Below are positions 37,252-44,177 of a stretch of DNA of 64,000 nt, one piece after another. The first letter of the stretch is position 1, and the number at the start of each line of letters is the position of its first letter. The notes below the pieces were generated by a model. That model did not search any database. It was not told where the DNA came from and worked only from the letters and a program-made list of their open reading frames with translations. The translations under genes were made by a program, and so were the position numbers. The stretch spans positions 1,984,001 through 2,048,000 of the forward strand of contig NZ_CP061274.1 of the NCBI RefSeq assembly GCF_014775655.1, given 5' to 3'. This DNA is from Clavibacter zhangzhiyongii (GTDB lineage Bacteria; Actinomycetota; Actinomycetes; Actinomycetales; Microbacteriaceae).

Positions 37252-38217
37252 CTACAGCCCGACGGCGGCGGCGCGACGGGCGTGCGCGAGCTCCGCGAGG
37301 ATCCGCTCCCGGAGCGCGTTCGACCGCTCCGCGAACCCGCGCTGCTCGGCCGCGTACCTGGCCTTGCCCGCCGGCTCCTCGATCCGCACGGCCTCGAGGC
37401 CGAGCCCCGAGACGTCGTAGGGGCTCGCGCGCATGTCGAGCGAGCGGATGTCGCGGGCCAGCTCGAACGCGTCGAGGAGCAGCTCGCCGGGCACGAGCGG
37501 GCCGAGCTTGGTGGCCCACTTGTAGACGTCCATGCCCGCGTGCAGGCAGCCGGGCTGCTCGAGGTCGGGCTGCGTCTCGCGCGTGGGCGCGAGCGCGTTC
37601 CGCGGCACGGCCTCGGGCGTGAAGAACCGGAACGCGTCGATGTGGGTGCAGGCGAGCCTGTGCGTCTCGACGACCTCGTCCGTCGCGGCGGATCCGAGGC
37701 GCAGCGGCAGCCGCTCGTGCCGCTGCTCCCCCGGCCCCACCTTGTAGACCATCGCCCACTCGTGCAGGCCGAAGCAGGAGAAGCGGCCGGGGCGCGCGGC
37801 GGTGCGGCCGAGGATCCGCTCGATGAAGGAGGCGGTGGATCCGCGCGCCTCGAGGTACCCGGACGCGTCCACGCGGACGCCGCCGTCGGCCGCATCGCCG
37901 GCCGGCGCGTACCAGCGCCAGGCCGCGCGCTCCTCGCCGGCCGCGCCCGCGAGCACGACGCCCGCGCCCGGGTGCCAGCGGCGCAGGAGCGACGGCTTGT
38001 GCGGGTAGTAGGTGAAGAGGAAGTCGTCGACCTCGTGGGTGCGGCCCGCGAGGCGGCGCTCGCGGAAGCCCGCGGAGAAGGCGTCGGCGCGCTCGGCGTG
38101 GCGGGCGGCGCGGTCGCGCCAGGCGGACGGATCGAGCACCGCGGGAGCCGGCGCGGCGGCGGCGCGCGTCGACGGATCCGCCGCCGTGGCGGGCAGGAGG
38201 TCGGCGGCGGGGATCAC
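37252..38217 (-). CDS. conserved actinobacterial protein, putative 3-methyladenine DNA glycosylase
   Basis: A 321-residue protein with conserved-looking blocks DDFLFTYYPHKPSLLRRWHPG, FSCFGLHEWAMVY, THIDAFRFFTPEAVP and QPGCLHAGMDVYKWATKLGPL. Proteins with this pattern are commonly labelled 3-methyladenine DNA glycosylase in actinobacterial genomes, but I see no helix-hairpin-helix or other classical glycosylase signature, so that name should be treated as provisional. The His, Cys and Asp-rich blocks look like an enzyme active site. GTG 38217 is six bases after TAGCCT on its strand. It converges with the S4 gene. Confidence 0.6.
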   Translation of the reverse strand: MIPAADLLPATAADPSTRAAAAPAPAVLDPSAWRDRAARHAERADAFSAGFRERRLAGRTHEVDDFLFTYYPHKPSLLRRWHPGAGVVLAGAAGEERAAWRWYAPAGDAADGGVRVDASGYLEARGSTASFIERILGRTAARPGRFSCFGLHEWAMVYKVGPGEQRHERLPLRLGSAATDEVVETHRLACTHIDAFRFFTPEAVPRNALAPTRETQPDLEQPGCLHAGMDVYKWATKLGPLVPGELLLDAFELARDIRSLDMRASPYDVSGLGLEAVRIEEPAGKARYAAEQRGFAERSNALRERILAELAHARRAAAVGL

Positions 38218-38223
38218 CCGACG

Positions 38224-38229
38224 AGGCTA
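38224..38229 (-). promoter_or_regulatory. -10 hexamer TAGCCT, leaderless minus-strand gene
   Basis: TAGCCT reads leftward, then CGTCGG, then GTG at 38217. A second hexamer for the opposite gene lies 70 bases to the right. Confidence 0.5.
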
Positions 38230-38298
38230 CCCGCGCGGCGCCGCCGGATCCGCATAGATGAGCGGCGGATCCGGGCTCGGCGGCGCCGCCCGCACGGC

Positions 38299-38304
38299 TA
38301 GCAT
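38299..38304 (+). promoter_or_regulatory. -10 hexamer TAGCAT, leaderless plus-strand gene
   Basis: TAGCAT, TGGCGC, ATG at 38311. No ribosome-binding site in the gap. Confidence 0.5.
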
Positions 38305-38310
38305 TGGCGC

Positions 38311-38745
38311 ATGGATGACGACTCCCTTCTCACGCCTCCCGGCGTCGCCGGCTACACGATCACCGAGATCGTGGAGAGCGAGTCGGGCGGCGAGCCCCTC
38401 TTCCTCTCCGCGATCCACCTCGACGGCGAGCACGTCGCCAACTGGATCTCCACCGACCTCGACGAGGACGACGGCATCGTCGCCGACCTCGACCACGCGT
38501 TCGGCGGCCCGGCCACCGACCGCATGTTCCGCCAGGCCGCGGCGATCTTCCCGGACGCCGTGCTGTCCGAGATCCTCCCCGAGCTCGTGAGCTTCCTCTG
38601 GGTCGTGGCCGACGTCGCCGGCGTGGCCGACGACCAGGACCTCGACTTCGAGGCCGCCATCCGCGTCGTCGCGGCCGAGGGCGACCTCGACGCGCAGGAC
38701 CGCGACCTGCTCGGCCGGCTCGAGAGCCTCAAGCGCATCGACTGA
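38311..38745 (+). CDS. conserved hypothetical acidic protein
   Basis: A 144-residue soluble, very acidic protein with no motif I recognise. The N-terminal half reads as beta strands (YTITEIVESESGGEPLFLSAIHLDG) and the C-terminal half as helices (EILPELVSFLWVVADVAGV; DAQDRDLLGRLESLKRID). A strong promoter-like hexamer at the start and a clear terminator after the stop mark it as a genuine single-gene transcript. The function is unknown. Confidence 0.75.
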   Translation: MDDDSLLTPPGVAGYTITEIVESESGGEPLFLSAIHLDGEHVANWISTDLDEDDGIVADLDHAFGGPATDRMFRQAAAIFPDAVLSEILPELVSFLWVVADVAGVADDQDLDFEAAIRVVAAEGDLDAQDRDLLGRLESLKRID

Positions 38746-38763
38746 CCCCGTCCGCACGGACAC

Positions 38764-38801
38764 CCGGAGCCCCGCCCGCCCTGACGCGCGCGGGGCTCCG
38801 G
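38764..38801 (+). terminator. terminator of the acidic-protein gene
   Basis: A 12-bp perfect stem (CCGGAGCCCCGC at 38764-38775 with GCGGGGCTCCGG at 38790-38801) starts 18 bases past the stop codon. The loop is 14 bases and no T run follows. Confidence 0.75.
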
Positions 38802-38815
38802 CGCACGGTCGAGGG

Positions 38816-39073
38816 ATGAGCGACTCCGACATCGATCCCCTGTCCACCGTCCAGGGCGCCCCCGGCGTCACGCAGGACATGCCCGGCGAGGCCGACTCCG
38901 ACGCGGCCGTCGGCGGCACGGTCCCCGACGGCGAGAGCATCCAGCACGTCGACGACGACGAGGCGCCCGGCGACGGAGGCCTCTCCAGCGGCGGCGACTC
39001 CCTCGGCTCCGACGAGGACGCGGCCGACACGGGCGCCGGCACGGGCGACGCGCCCACGGACCTGCCCGCCTGA
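38816..39073 (+). CDS. small acidic hypothetical protein
   Basis: An 85-residue protein rich in Asp, Gly, Ser and Ala (for example DPLSTVQGAPGVTQDMPGEA and HVDDDEAPGDGGLSSGG), with no hydrophobic segment, probably intrinsically disordered. It is enclosed by two hairpin terminators, and GAGGG lies just before its ATG, which suggests a real small gene. Similar short acidic proteins are widespread in Microbacteriaceae without known function. Confidence 0.6.
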   Translation: MSDSDIDPLSTVQGAPGVTQDMPGEADSDAAVGGTVPDGESIQHVDDDEAPGDGGLSSGGDSLGSDEDAADTGAGTGDAPTDLPA

Positions 39074-39086
39074 TCCCCCGCACCGC

Positions 39087-39125
39087 CCGAGGGCCCGCCG
39101 CGACGCGCTCGCGGCGGGCCCTCGG
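39087..39125. terminator. strong bidirectional terminator hairpin
   Basis: A 16-bp perfect stem (39087-39102 with 39110-39125) with a seven-base loop lies between the small acidic gene and the convergent J-domain gene. It is the most stable-looking hairpin noted in the window. Confidence 0.85.
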
Positions 39126-39161
39126 CGCATCCGCCGGCGTCAGCGCCGCCCGGGCGCCGCG

Positions 39162-40139
39162 TCAGCCCGCCGCGGGATCCAGCAGCGTCAGCCGTTCGCG
39201 GAGGAGCGCGCGGACCGCGTACGGATCCGCGACGCTCAGCCGCCCCTCCTCGGAGACGCCGTCGCGCAGCACGAGCGGGAGGACGGATCGGCGGACGACG
39301 AGCGCGCCGCGGTTGCGCCCGCGCTCCACGCGCTCGACCGGCTGCGCGAGCGCGTCGTCCGGCACGACGACCACGGCGGCCGCGAAGCGCACGCCGGCCG
39401 AGGCCGCGAGCGACCGGGCGGCGCCGACCAGCCACGTGACGGGCGCGTCGCCGGGCGCGAAGGCGCCGTCCGGATCCGGCGTCACGGGCTGCAGCTCGCC
39501 GCGGACCAGCTGCACGGCGACGCCCCAGTCCTCGGAGCTGAGCGCGAAGAGGCCCGCGGGCGCGAGCACGACGTGGTCGACCTTGCCCGCGCCGGCGAGC
39601 GGCCGCACGTCGTGGAAGATCGTGGCGCCCATGCCGAGCGACGCCGCGGCGCGCGCGGTCGCCTCCTCGGCCAGCGCCTTGGCGAGCAGCCAGCGGATCT
39701 CGCGCGGGGCGCGGCGCACGAGCTCGGGCGACCAGGGGTCCACGCCCACGTCGCCGCCGGGCGCGACGCCCTGCCAGTCGGCGACGCGGTCGAGGTAGTG
39801 GGCGCGGGCGAGCGCGCCGGCCGTGCCGTGCACGGTCGCGCCGAGACGGGTGCCGGATCCGTGGGCGGGCGCGTAGCCGGCGTCGTCGGGGTCGAGCGGG
39901 TCGTCGTCGGCGGCCGCCCGGCCCTGCCCGCGGTCGTAGCGGGCGCGGTCGGCGGGATCCCCCACGAGCTCCCACGCGCGCTGCACGGCATGGAAGAGGT
40001 GCGCCTCGCCGCCCGTGTCCGGGTGGGTGGCGCGCACGAGCCGACGGTACGCGGCGCGGAGGGCCGCGGTGTCGGCGGCGGGATCCACGCCCAGCACCTC
40101 GTACGGGGTGCGGTCGGCGGGGCTCCCCGCGCGGCTCAC
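39162..40139 (-). CDS. J-domain protein with NERD-like C-terminal region
   Basis: A 325-residue protein. Residues about 11-70 are a J-domain (TPYEVLGVDPAADTAALRAA, HPD at 39-41, ending RARYDR), the co-chaperone module that stimulates DnaK. Residues about 158-206 (SLGMGATIFHDVRPLAGAGK, VDHVVLAPAGLFALSSEDWG) match the core of NERD domains, nuclease-related folds, although the usual Asp-x-Lys pair is replaced by Ser-Ser-Glu-Asp. No G/F or zinc-finger region is present, so it is not a canonical DnaJ. It starts at GTG 40139, overlapping the Stealth gene stop by GTGA. Confidence 0.8.
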   Translation of the reverse strand: MSRAGSPADRTPYEVLGVDPAADTAALRAAYRRLVRATHPDTGGEAHLFHAVQRAWELVGDPADRARYDRGQGRAAADDDPLDPDDAGYAPAHGSGTRLGATVHGTAGALARAHYLDRVADWQGVAPGGDVGVDPWSPELVRRAPREIRWLLAKALAEEATARAAASLGMGATIFHDVRPLAGAGKVDHVVLAPAGLFALSSEDWGVAVQLVRGELQPVTPDPDGAFAPGDAPVTWLVGAARSLAASAGVRFAAAVVVVPDDALAQPVERVERGRNRGALVVRRSVLPLVLRDGVSEEGRLSVADPYAVRALLRERLTLLDPAAG

Positions 40140-41803
40140 TCCGCCGGGGTGGCCGGCGCGCCGGACGCGGCGGCCGCGTCGGCGACCTCCGCCTCCCACG
40201 GCGCCGGGATGCCGTAGTAGCGCTCGAGGAAGTCCTGCACGCGCTCCTGGCGCTCCTCGGCCGGGACCTCGGGGAACGAGCCGTCGTTGAGGCAGAAGAA
40301 GTCCTGCGAGCGGCGCTTGAGGAGGCCGGGCAGCAGGTCGAGGCCCGCGCGCGACGTGGTGTCGACGTAGGTGACCTTGGCGCTCTCCTGCTGCACCGCG
40401 CGCGCCGTCATCTGCGCGTAGTAGTGGTACAGCGAGTTCGTCACGGAGATGTCGGTGCTGGAGCGGAAGCGGCTGAGCTGGGTGCGGTGGAAGTCCTCCG
40501 CGAACTCCTGCTCGAGCTCGAGCAGCACGCTCTTGCGCAGGGGCGTCGCCGCGTGCTCGAGGTGGCGGGTGATGAGGCGGCCGAAGCGGTCCATGAGCAG
40601 GCGCCGGTTGACGCGCGCCGAGTTCTCGAAGCCGCTGCGGTCGGAGTCGTTGTCGCCCAGGCCGATGCGGGTCGACGCCTCGATGAACTTCGTGATGCCG
40701 CCGGGCGAGAAGAACATGCCGGGCTGCACCGGGCGGCCGAAGAACATGTCGTCGTTCGAGTAGAGGAAGTGCTCGCTGAGCCCGGGGATGTGCTGCAGCT
40801 GCGACTCGACGGCCTGCGAGTTGTGCGTGGGGAGCCCCGCGGGATCCGTGAAGAACTCCTCGCTGCGCACGAACGTGACGGCGGGGTGGTCGGCCAGCCA
40901 GGCCGGCTTCGGGGAGTCGGTGACGATGAAGATCCGTCGCACCCAGGGCGCGAAGAGGTAGACGGAGCGGAGCGCGTACTTGAGCTCGTCGATCTGGCGG
41001 AAGCGGGCCTCGGAGTCGTCGCCCTCGCCGACCACGACCTCCTTCATCCGCTCGGCACGGCGCTTCTGGAACTCGGGGTCGTTGCCGTCGACCCAGGAGA
41101 AGACCATGTCGATGTCGAACGTGATGTCGGACGCCTGCGCGTCGAACATTCCGCGGAGCGTCCGCCACTGGTGGCCGTACATCTCGACCGTGGCGGGCAC
41201 GACCTCGTTCGCCGGGAGGATCTCGCGGGTCAGCGAGTTCTCGACCGGCCAGACGACGGTGTCGCCCTCGAAGCGGAAGAACTGCAGCTCGACCGCGGTG
41301 GAGGCGCCGTAGGCGAGGAGGCCGACCGGCTCGATGCGCGGGCGGTAGAGGCGGAAGATCCCGGCGTCGGGGTTGTCGGTGAGGCGGCCGTCGGCGACGA
41401 GAAGCGGCGGGCGGCGGCGGCCGTCGACGGTCTTCGCGTACAGCGGCTCGTCGGCGCACGCGGCGACGAGGGCGCGGACGACGGTGTCGCGGTGGCTGAC
41501 GTCGATGGCGATGACCGGGCGCTCGTCGTTGCCGCGGATGAGCCAGAAGTCGATGCCGGTGGCGAGCAGCGCGTCGCGGATGAAGAGGAGGTCCGTCACG
41601 AGCGCCTGGTGCGGCGTGAGCGTGCGGTTGACGAGCGTCGCGAGGCCCTTGCGGACGACCACGTCGGGGCGGTGGTGCGTGGTGGGCCACGTGGCGGGGG
41701 CGGGGGCGACCGCGTCGTCCTGGCGGGAGTACTCCTCCTCGCTGGTGGCGGGATCGACCGTCGGCTCGAGCGCTACGTTGAACTGCCGTGCGCTGCCCGC
41801 CAT
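40136..41803 (-). CDS. Stealth-family sugar-phosphate transferase (capsule/exopolysaccharide)
   Basis: A 555-residue protein of the Stealth family, related to CpsY/SacB exopolysaccharide phosphotransferases and the catalytic core of GlcNAc-1-phosphotransferase. The conserved regions are present in order: CR1 FDIDMVFSWVDGNDPEF (about 229-245), CR2 IDELKYALRSVYLFAPWVRR with IFIVTDSPKPAWL, HNSQAVESQLQHIPGLSEHF then LYSNDDMFFG (about 327-356), and the C-terminal HAATPLRKSVLLELEQEF and LNDGSFP-type blocks. It should transfer a hexose-1-phosphate to build a phosphodiester-linked surface glycan. Such genes are often linked to masking from host immunity. The ATG is at 41803; a TAGAAT at 41869-41864 may be its -10. 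Confidence 0.9.
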   Translation of the reverse strand: MAGSARQFNVALEPTVDPATSEEEYSRQDDAVAPAPATWPTTHHRPDVVVRKGLATLVNRTLTPHQALVTDLLFIRDALLATGIDFWLIRGNDERPVIAIDVSHRDTVVRALVAACADEPLYAKTVDGRRRPPLLVADGRLTDNPDAGIFRLYRPRIEPVGLLAYGASTAVELQFFRFEGDTVVWPVENSLTREILPANEVVPATVEMYGHQWRTLRGMFDAQASDITFDIDMVFSWVDGNDPEFQKRRAERMKEVVVGEGDDSEARFRQIDELKYALRSVYLFAPWVRRIFIVTDSPKPAWLADHPAVTFVRSEEFFTDPAGLPTHNSQAVESQLQHIPGLSEHFLYSNDDMFFGRPVQPGMFFSPGGITKFIEASTRIGLGDNDSDRSGFENSARVNRRLLMDRFGRLITRHLEHAATPLRKSVLLELEQEFAEDFHRTQLSRFRSSTDISVTNSLYHYYAQMTARAVQQESAKVTYVDTTSRAGLDLLPGLLKRRSQDFFCLNDGSFPEVPAEERQERVQDFLERYYGIPAPWEAEVADAAAASGAPATPAE

Positions 41804-41876
41804 GGATCATCCCCTTGTCGCTGCTCGTGTGCTGCCGCCCGACCCGGTGGGTGGCGACGGATCATTCTATCGAGCG

Positions 41877-41892
41877 CGGGGGCGCGCCCCCG
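41877..41892. repeat. 16-bp GC palindrome upstream of the Stealth gene
   Basis: CGGGGGCGCGCCCCCG is a perfect palindrome. It lies between the stop of the small membrane protein and the putative -10 of the Stealth gene, so it may terminate leftward transcription from the lipoprotein operon or act as an operator. Confidence 0.5.
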
Positions 41893-41923
41893 GTCGGGGG
41901 CGGCCACCGCCGGGGCCCGTCGG

Positions 41924-42373
41924 TCAGCGCACGGGCAGCGCGGGGCGGGGCGCGCCGTCCGCGTCGCGGCCGAGGCGCGCGTGCAGGAGGAGGACGAGGG
42001 CCGCGCCCGACAGCACCCCGTCGAGGATCCCCGCCGGCAGCAGGAACACCATCAGCACGAGCGTCACGCCGCACATGACCGCGGCCAGCGCCAGGCCCCA
42101 CAGGCGGTCGCGCCAGAGGCCGATGCCGGCGGTGACGCGGAGCGCGGCGAAGATCCCGCTCATCGCCATCATCGGGTAGAGGTTCTCCCGCAGGTACGGG
42201 AGCGCGAACACCTCGGCGTGGTCGGTGATCGTCGCCTGCGGGATCCCGAGCGCCAGCAGCACCACGAGCCCGACGGCGACCAGTCCTTCCATCAGCACGC
42301 CCTGCACGAGCAGGAGCACGGCCGCAGCGCGGAGCTCGCGGCGGGCACGCGGGGGCGCGGTCACGCCCGTCAC
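41924..42373 (-). CDS. small four-helix membrane protein
   Basis: A 149-residue integral membrane protein with four hydrophobic stretches (about 15-42 LRAAAVLLLVQGVLMEGLVAV, 60-85, 92-115, 116-137) and a basic C-terminus. No domain is recognised. GTG 42373 overlaps the preceding lipoprotein TGA (GTGA), so the two form a leftward operon and may act together at the membrane. Confidence 0.7.
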   Translation of the reverse strand: MTGVTAPPRARRELRAAAVLLLVQGVLMEGLVAVGLVVLLALGIPQATITDHAEVFALPYLRENLYPMMAMSGIFAALRVTAGIGLWRDRLWGLALAAVMCGVTLVLMVFLLPAGILDGVLSGAALVLLLHARLGRDADGAPRPALPVR

Positions 42374-43092
42374 CCCTCGACGTCGGCGGCCGGGAGGGCG
42401 TCGACCTCCCAGACCACGGGGGCCTCGAGGAAGGGGTGCGCGGCGGGATCCGGCGTCTGGAGGATCGTGCGCGGCACGTCGTGCCAGCGGAGCTCCGCGA
42501 GCTCCTGGCCCACGGGCACCGCGTAGACGACGCACTCCATGGTCTCGTCCGGGTCGCGGCCCTCCTCGAGCCCCAGGTCGGGCACCTCGTACGGGCACTC
42601 CGCGTCGGTGCTGATGCCGCCGAGCTGGCGCTGGATGATGTCGACCTCGGTGCCGTCGGCCAGGAACGGCCGGAGGACCGGGCCGTTCTGCGGCCCGCGC
42701 TCGCCCTCGAGCCAGCGGGTCTGGACGAAGGCGAAGAAGGGGGTGCGGTCGGCGAAGCGCTCGCCGTCCTCGTAGCCGGACCAGTAGGTGGGCTGGCCCT
42801 CGGCGACGCCCAGCACCGCGGTCGCGACCACGTCGCCGGGGGCCGACGCCTCGTCGGCGCTGGGGAGCGCGACCACCTCGCCGGCCGCGACGCGCTGGCC
42901 GGGCGTCGCCTCCGGGGCGTCGTCGGCGATGGCGACGGCGTCGACCGGCGGCGCGGGCGGGCCGTCCGGCCCGAACGAGCAGCCCGCGAGGAGGAGGGAC
43001 GCGGCGAGCGCGGATCCGGTGCCGGCGAGCGCGGTGGCGGCGCGGGATAGACGTCGGGGGCGGATGGTGCGGGCGGCGGTGCGGATGTCCAT
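42370..43092 (-). CDS. hypothetical secreted lipoprotein
   Basis: A 240-residue lipoprotein: basic start, hydrophobic helix and lipobox LLAGC (Cys near residue 38), then a Pro-rich linker. The mature domain has paired cysteines in DAECPYEVP and ETMECVVYAVP that may form a disulfide, and aromatic-rich blocks (PTYWSGYEDGERF, LAELRWHDVPRTI). No known family is recognised. GGGGAGA just before ATG 43092 is the ribosome site. It is divergent from the xanthine dehydrogenase genes; 173 bases separate them. Confidence 0.7.
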   Translation of the reverse strand: MDIRTAARTIRPRRLSRAATALAGTGSALAASLLLAGCSFGPDGPPAPPVDAVAIADDAPEATPGQRVAAGEVVALPSADEASAPGDVVATAVLGVAEGQPTYWSGYEDGERFADRTPFFAFVQTRWLEGERGPQNGPVLRPFLADGTEVDIIQRQLGGISTDAECPYEVPDLGLEEGRDPDETMECVVYAVPVGQELAELRWHDVPRTILQTPDPAAHPFLEAPVVWEVDALPAADVEG

Positions 43093-43265
43093 GGTCTCCC
43101 CGGGTCTCCCCGCGAGCGTGCCAGCCGCGCCCGGGCGGCGGCAAGTCGGGGGCGCGCCGGCGGGGGCGGGCCGCGGCGGATGCGAGGATCGCTGTCACAC
43201 GTCCACGCACGACCGCGCTCCCCGAGGATCCGCGGCCGTCGACCGGGACGCCCGGGAGGAGACCA

Positions 43266-44177
43266 ATGGACCAGCCGACCGTCGGCTCCGTCCTGCCCGC
43301 CCGCACGCGCGACGACCTGGCGGCGCTCGGGCCGGCCGTGGCGGCGCTCGCGGGCGGATCCGGCATCTTCGCCGAGCCGCACCCGCACCTCACGGGCCTG
43401 GTGGACCTGCAGGCGCTCGGCTGGGAGCCGCTGGTCGTGACGGAGGCCGGCCTGGAGATCGCGGCGACGTGCACGATCGCCCAGGTCGCGGGGATCGCGC
43501 CGCGGGACGGCTGGCGCGCGCACCCCCTGTTCCTCCAGGCCTGCACGGCGCTGTTCGGGTCGACGAAGATCTGGCGGGTCGCGACCGTGGGCGGCAACGT
43601 CTGCTCGGCGCTGCCCGCGGGCCCGATGACGGCGCTCGCGTCCGCCCTCGACGCGGAGGCGCTGATCTGGCGGGCCGCGACGGCCGACGCTCCCGCCCGC
43701 GACGAGCGGATGCCCGTGGCCGAGCTCGTGACGGGCGACCGCACGACCGCGTTGGATCCCGGCGACGTGCTGCGGTCGATACACGTGCCCGCGGCGTCCC
43801 TCCGGGCGCGGACCGCGTTTCGGAAGATCGCGCTGTCCCCCATCGGCCGCTCGGGCTCGGTCGTCATCGGGCGGCTCGACGAGGACGGCGCGTTCGCGCT
43901 CACCGTGACCGGCGCGACCCTCCGGCCGGAGCTGCTGCGCTACCCCGCGCTCCCGGACGCCGGCGCGCTCGCGGACGACGTGCGGGCGATCGGATCCTGG
44001 TTCACCGACGCGCACGGCGCCGACGACTGGCGCCGGGCCGTGAGCGCGCTGCTGGCGGAGGAGATCCGCGCGGAGCTGGCCGGCGACGCGGCCGGCGCGG
44101 GCGACGGACCGGCCTCCGGCGAGCGCGGCACCCCGCCCGGCGCCGCGGCCACCACGACGGCGGGAGCGCGCGCATGA
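43266..44177 (+). CDS. xanthine dehydrogenase FAD-binding subunit
   Basis: A 303-residue subunit of the molybdo-flavoenzyme (CoxM/XdhB-like). FAD-binding signatures are ALAGGSGIFAEPHPHL and IWRVATVGGNVCSALPAGP, and the domain passes electrons from the Fe-S clusters to NAD. It is preceded by GGGAGGAG and followed by the catalytic subunit with an ATGA overlap. The C-terminal 25 residues are Ala/Gly/Thr-rich linker-like sequence. It belongs with XdhC, permease, guanine deaminase and MocA genes within the next 12 kb, a purine catabolic set. Confidence 0.88.
   Translation: MDQPTVGSVLPARTRDDLAALGPAVAALAGGSGIFAEPHPHLTGLVDLQALGWEPLVVTEAGLEIAATCTIAQVAGIAPRDGWRAHPLFLQACTALFGSTKIWRVATVGGNVCSALPAGPMTALASALDAEALIWRAATADAPARDERMPVAELVTGDRTTALDPGDVLRSIHVPAASLRARTAFRKIALSPIGRSGSVVIGRLDEDGAFALTVTGATLRPELLRYPALPDAGALADDVRAIGSWFTDAHGADDWRRAVSALLAEEIRAELAGDAAGAGDGPASGERGTPPGAAATTTAGARA

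Noticed and set aside
38816-39073. Dismissing the small acidic frame as noise
   Set aside because: It is kept as a gene because it is bracketed by two clear terminators and has a purine-rich site upstream, though no homology was recognised.
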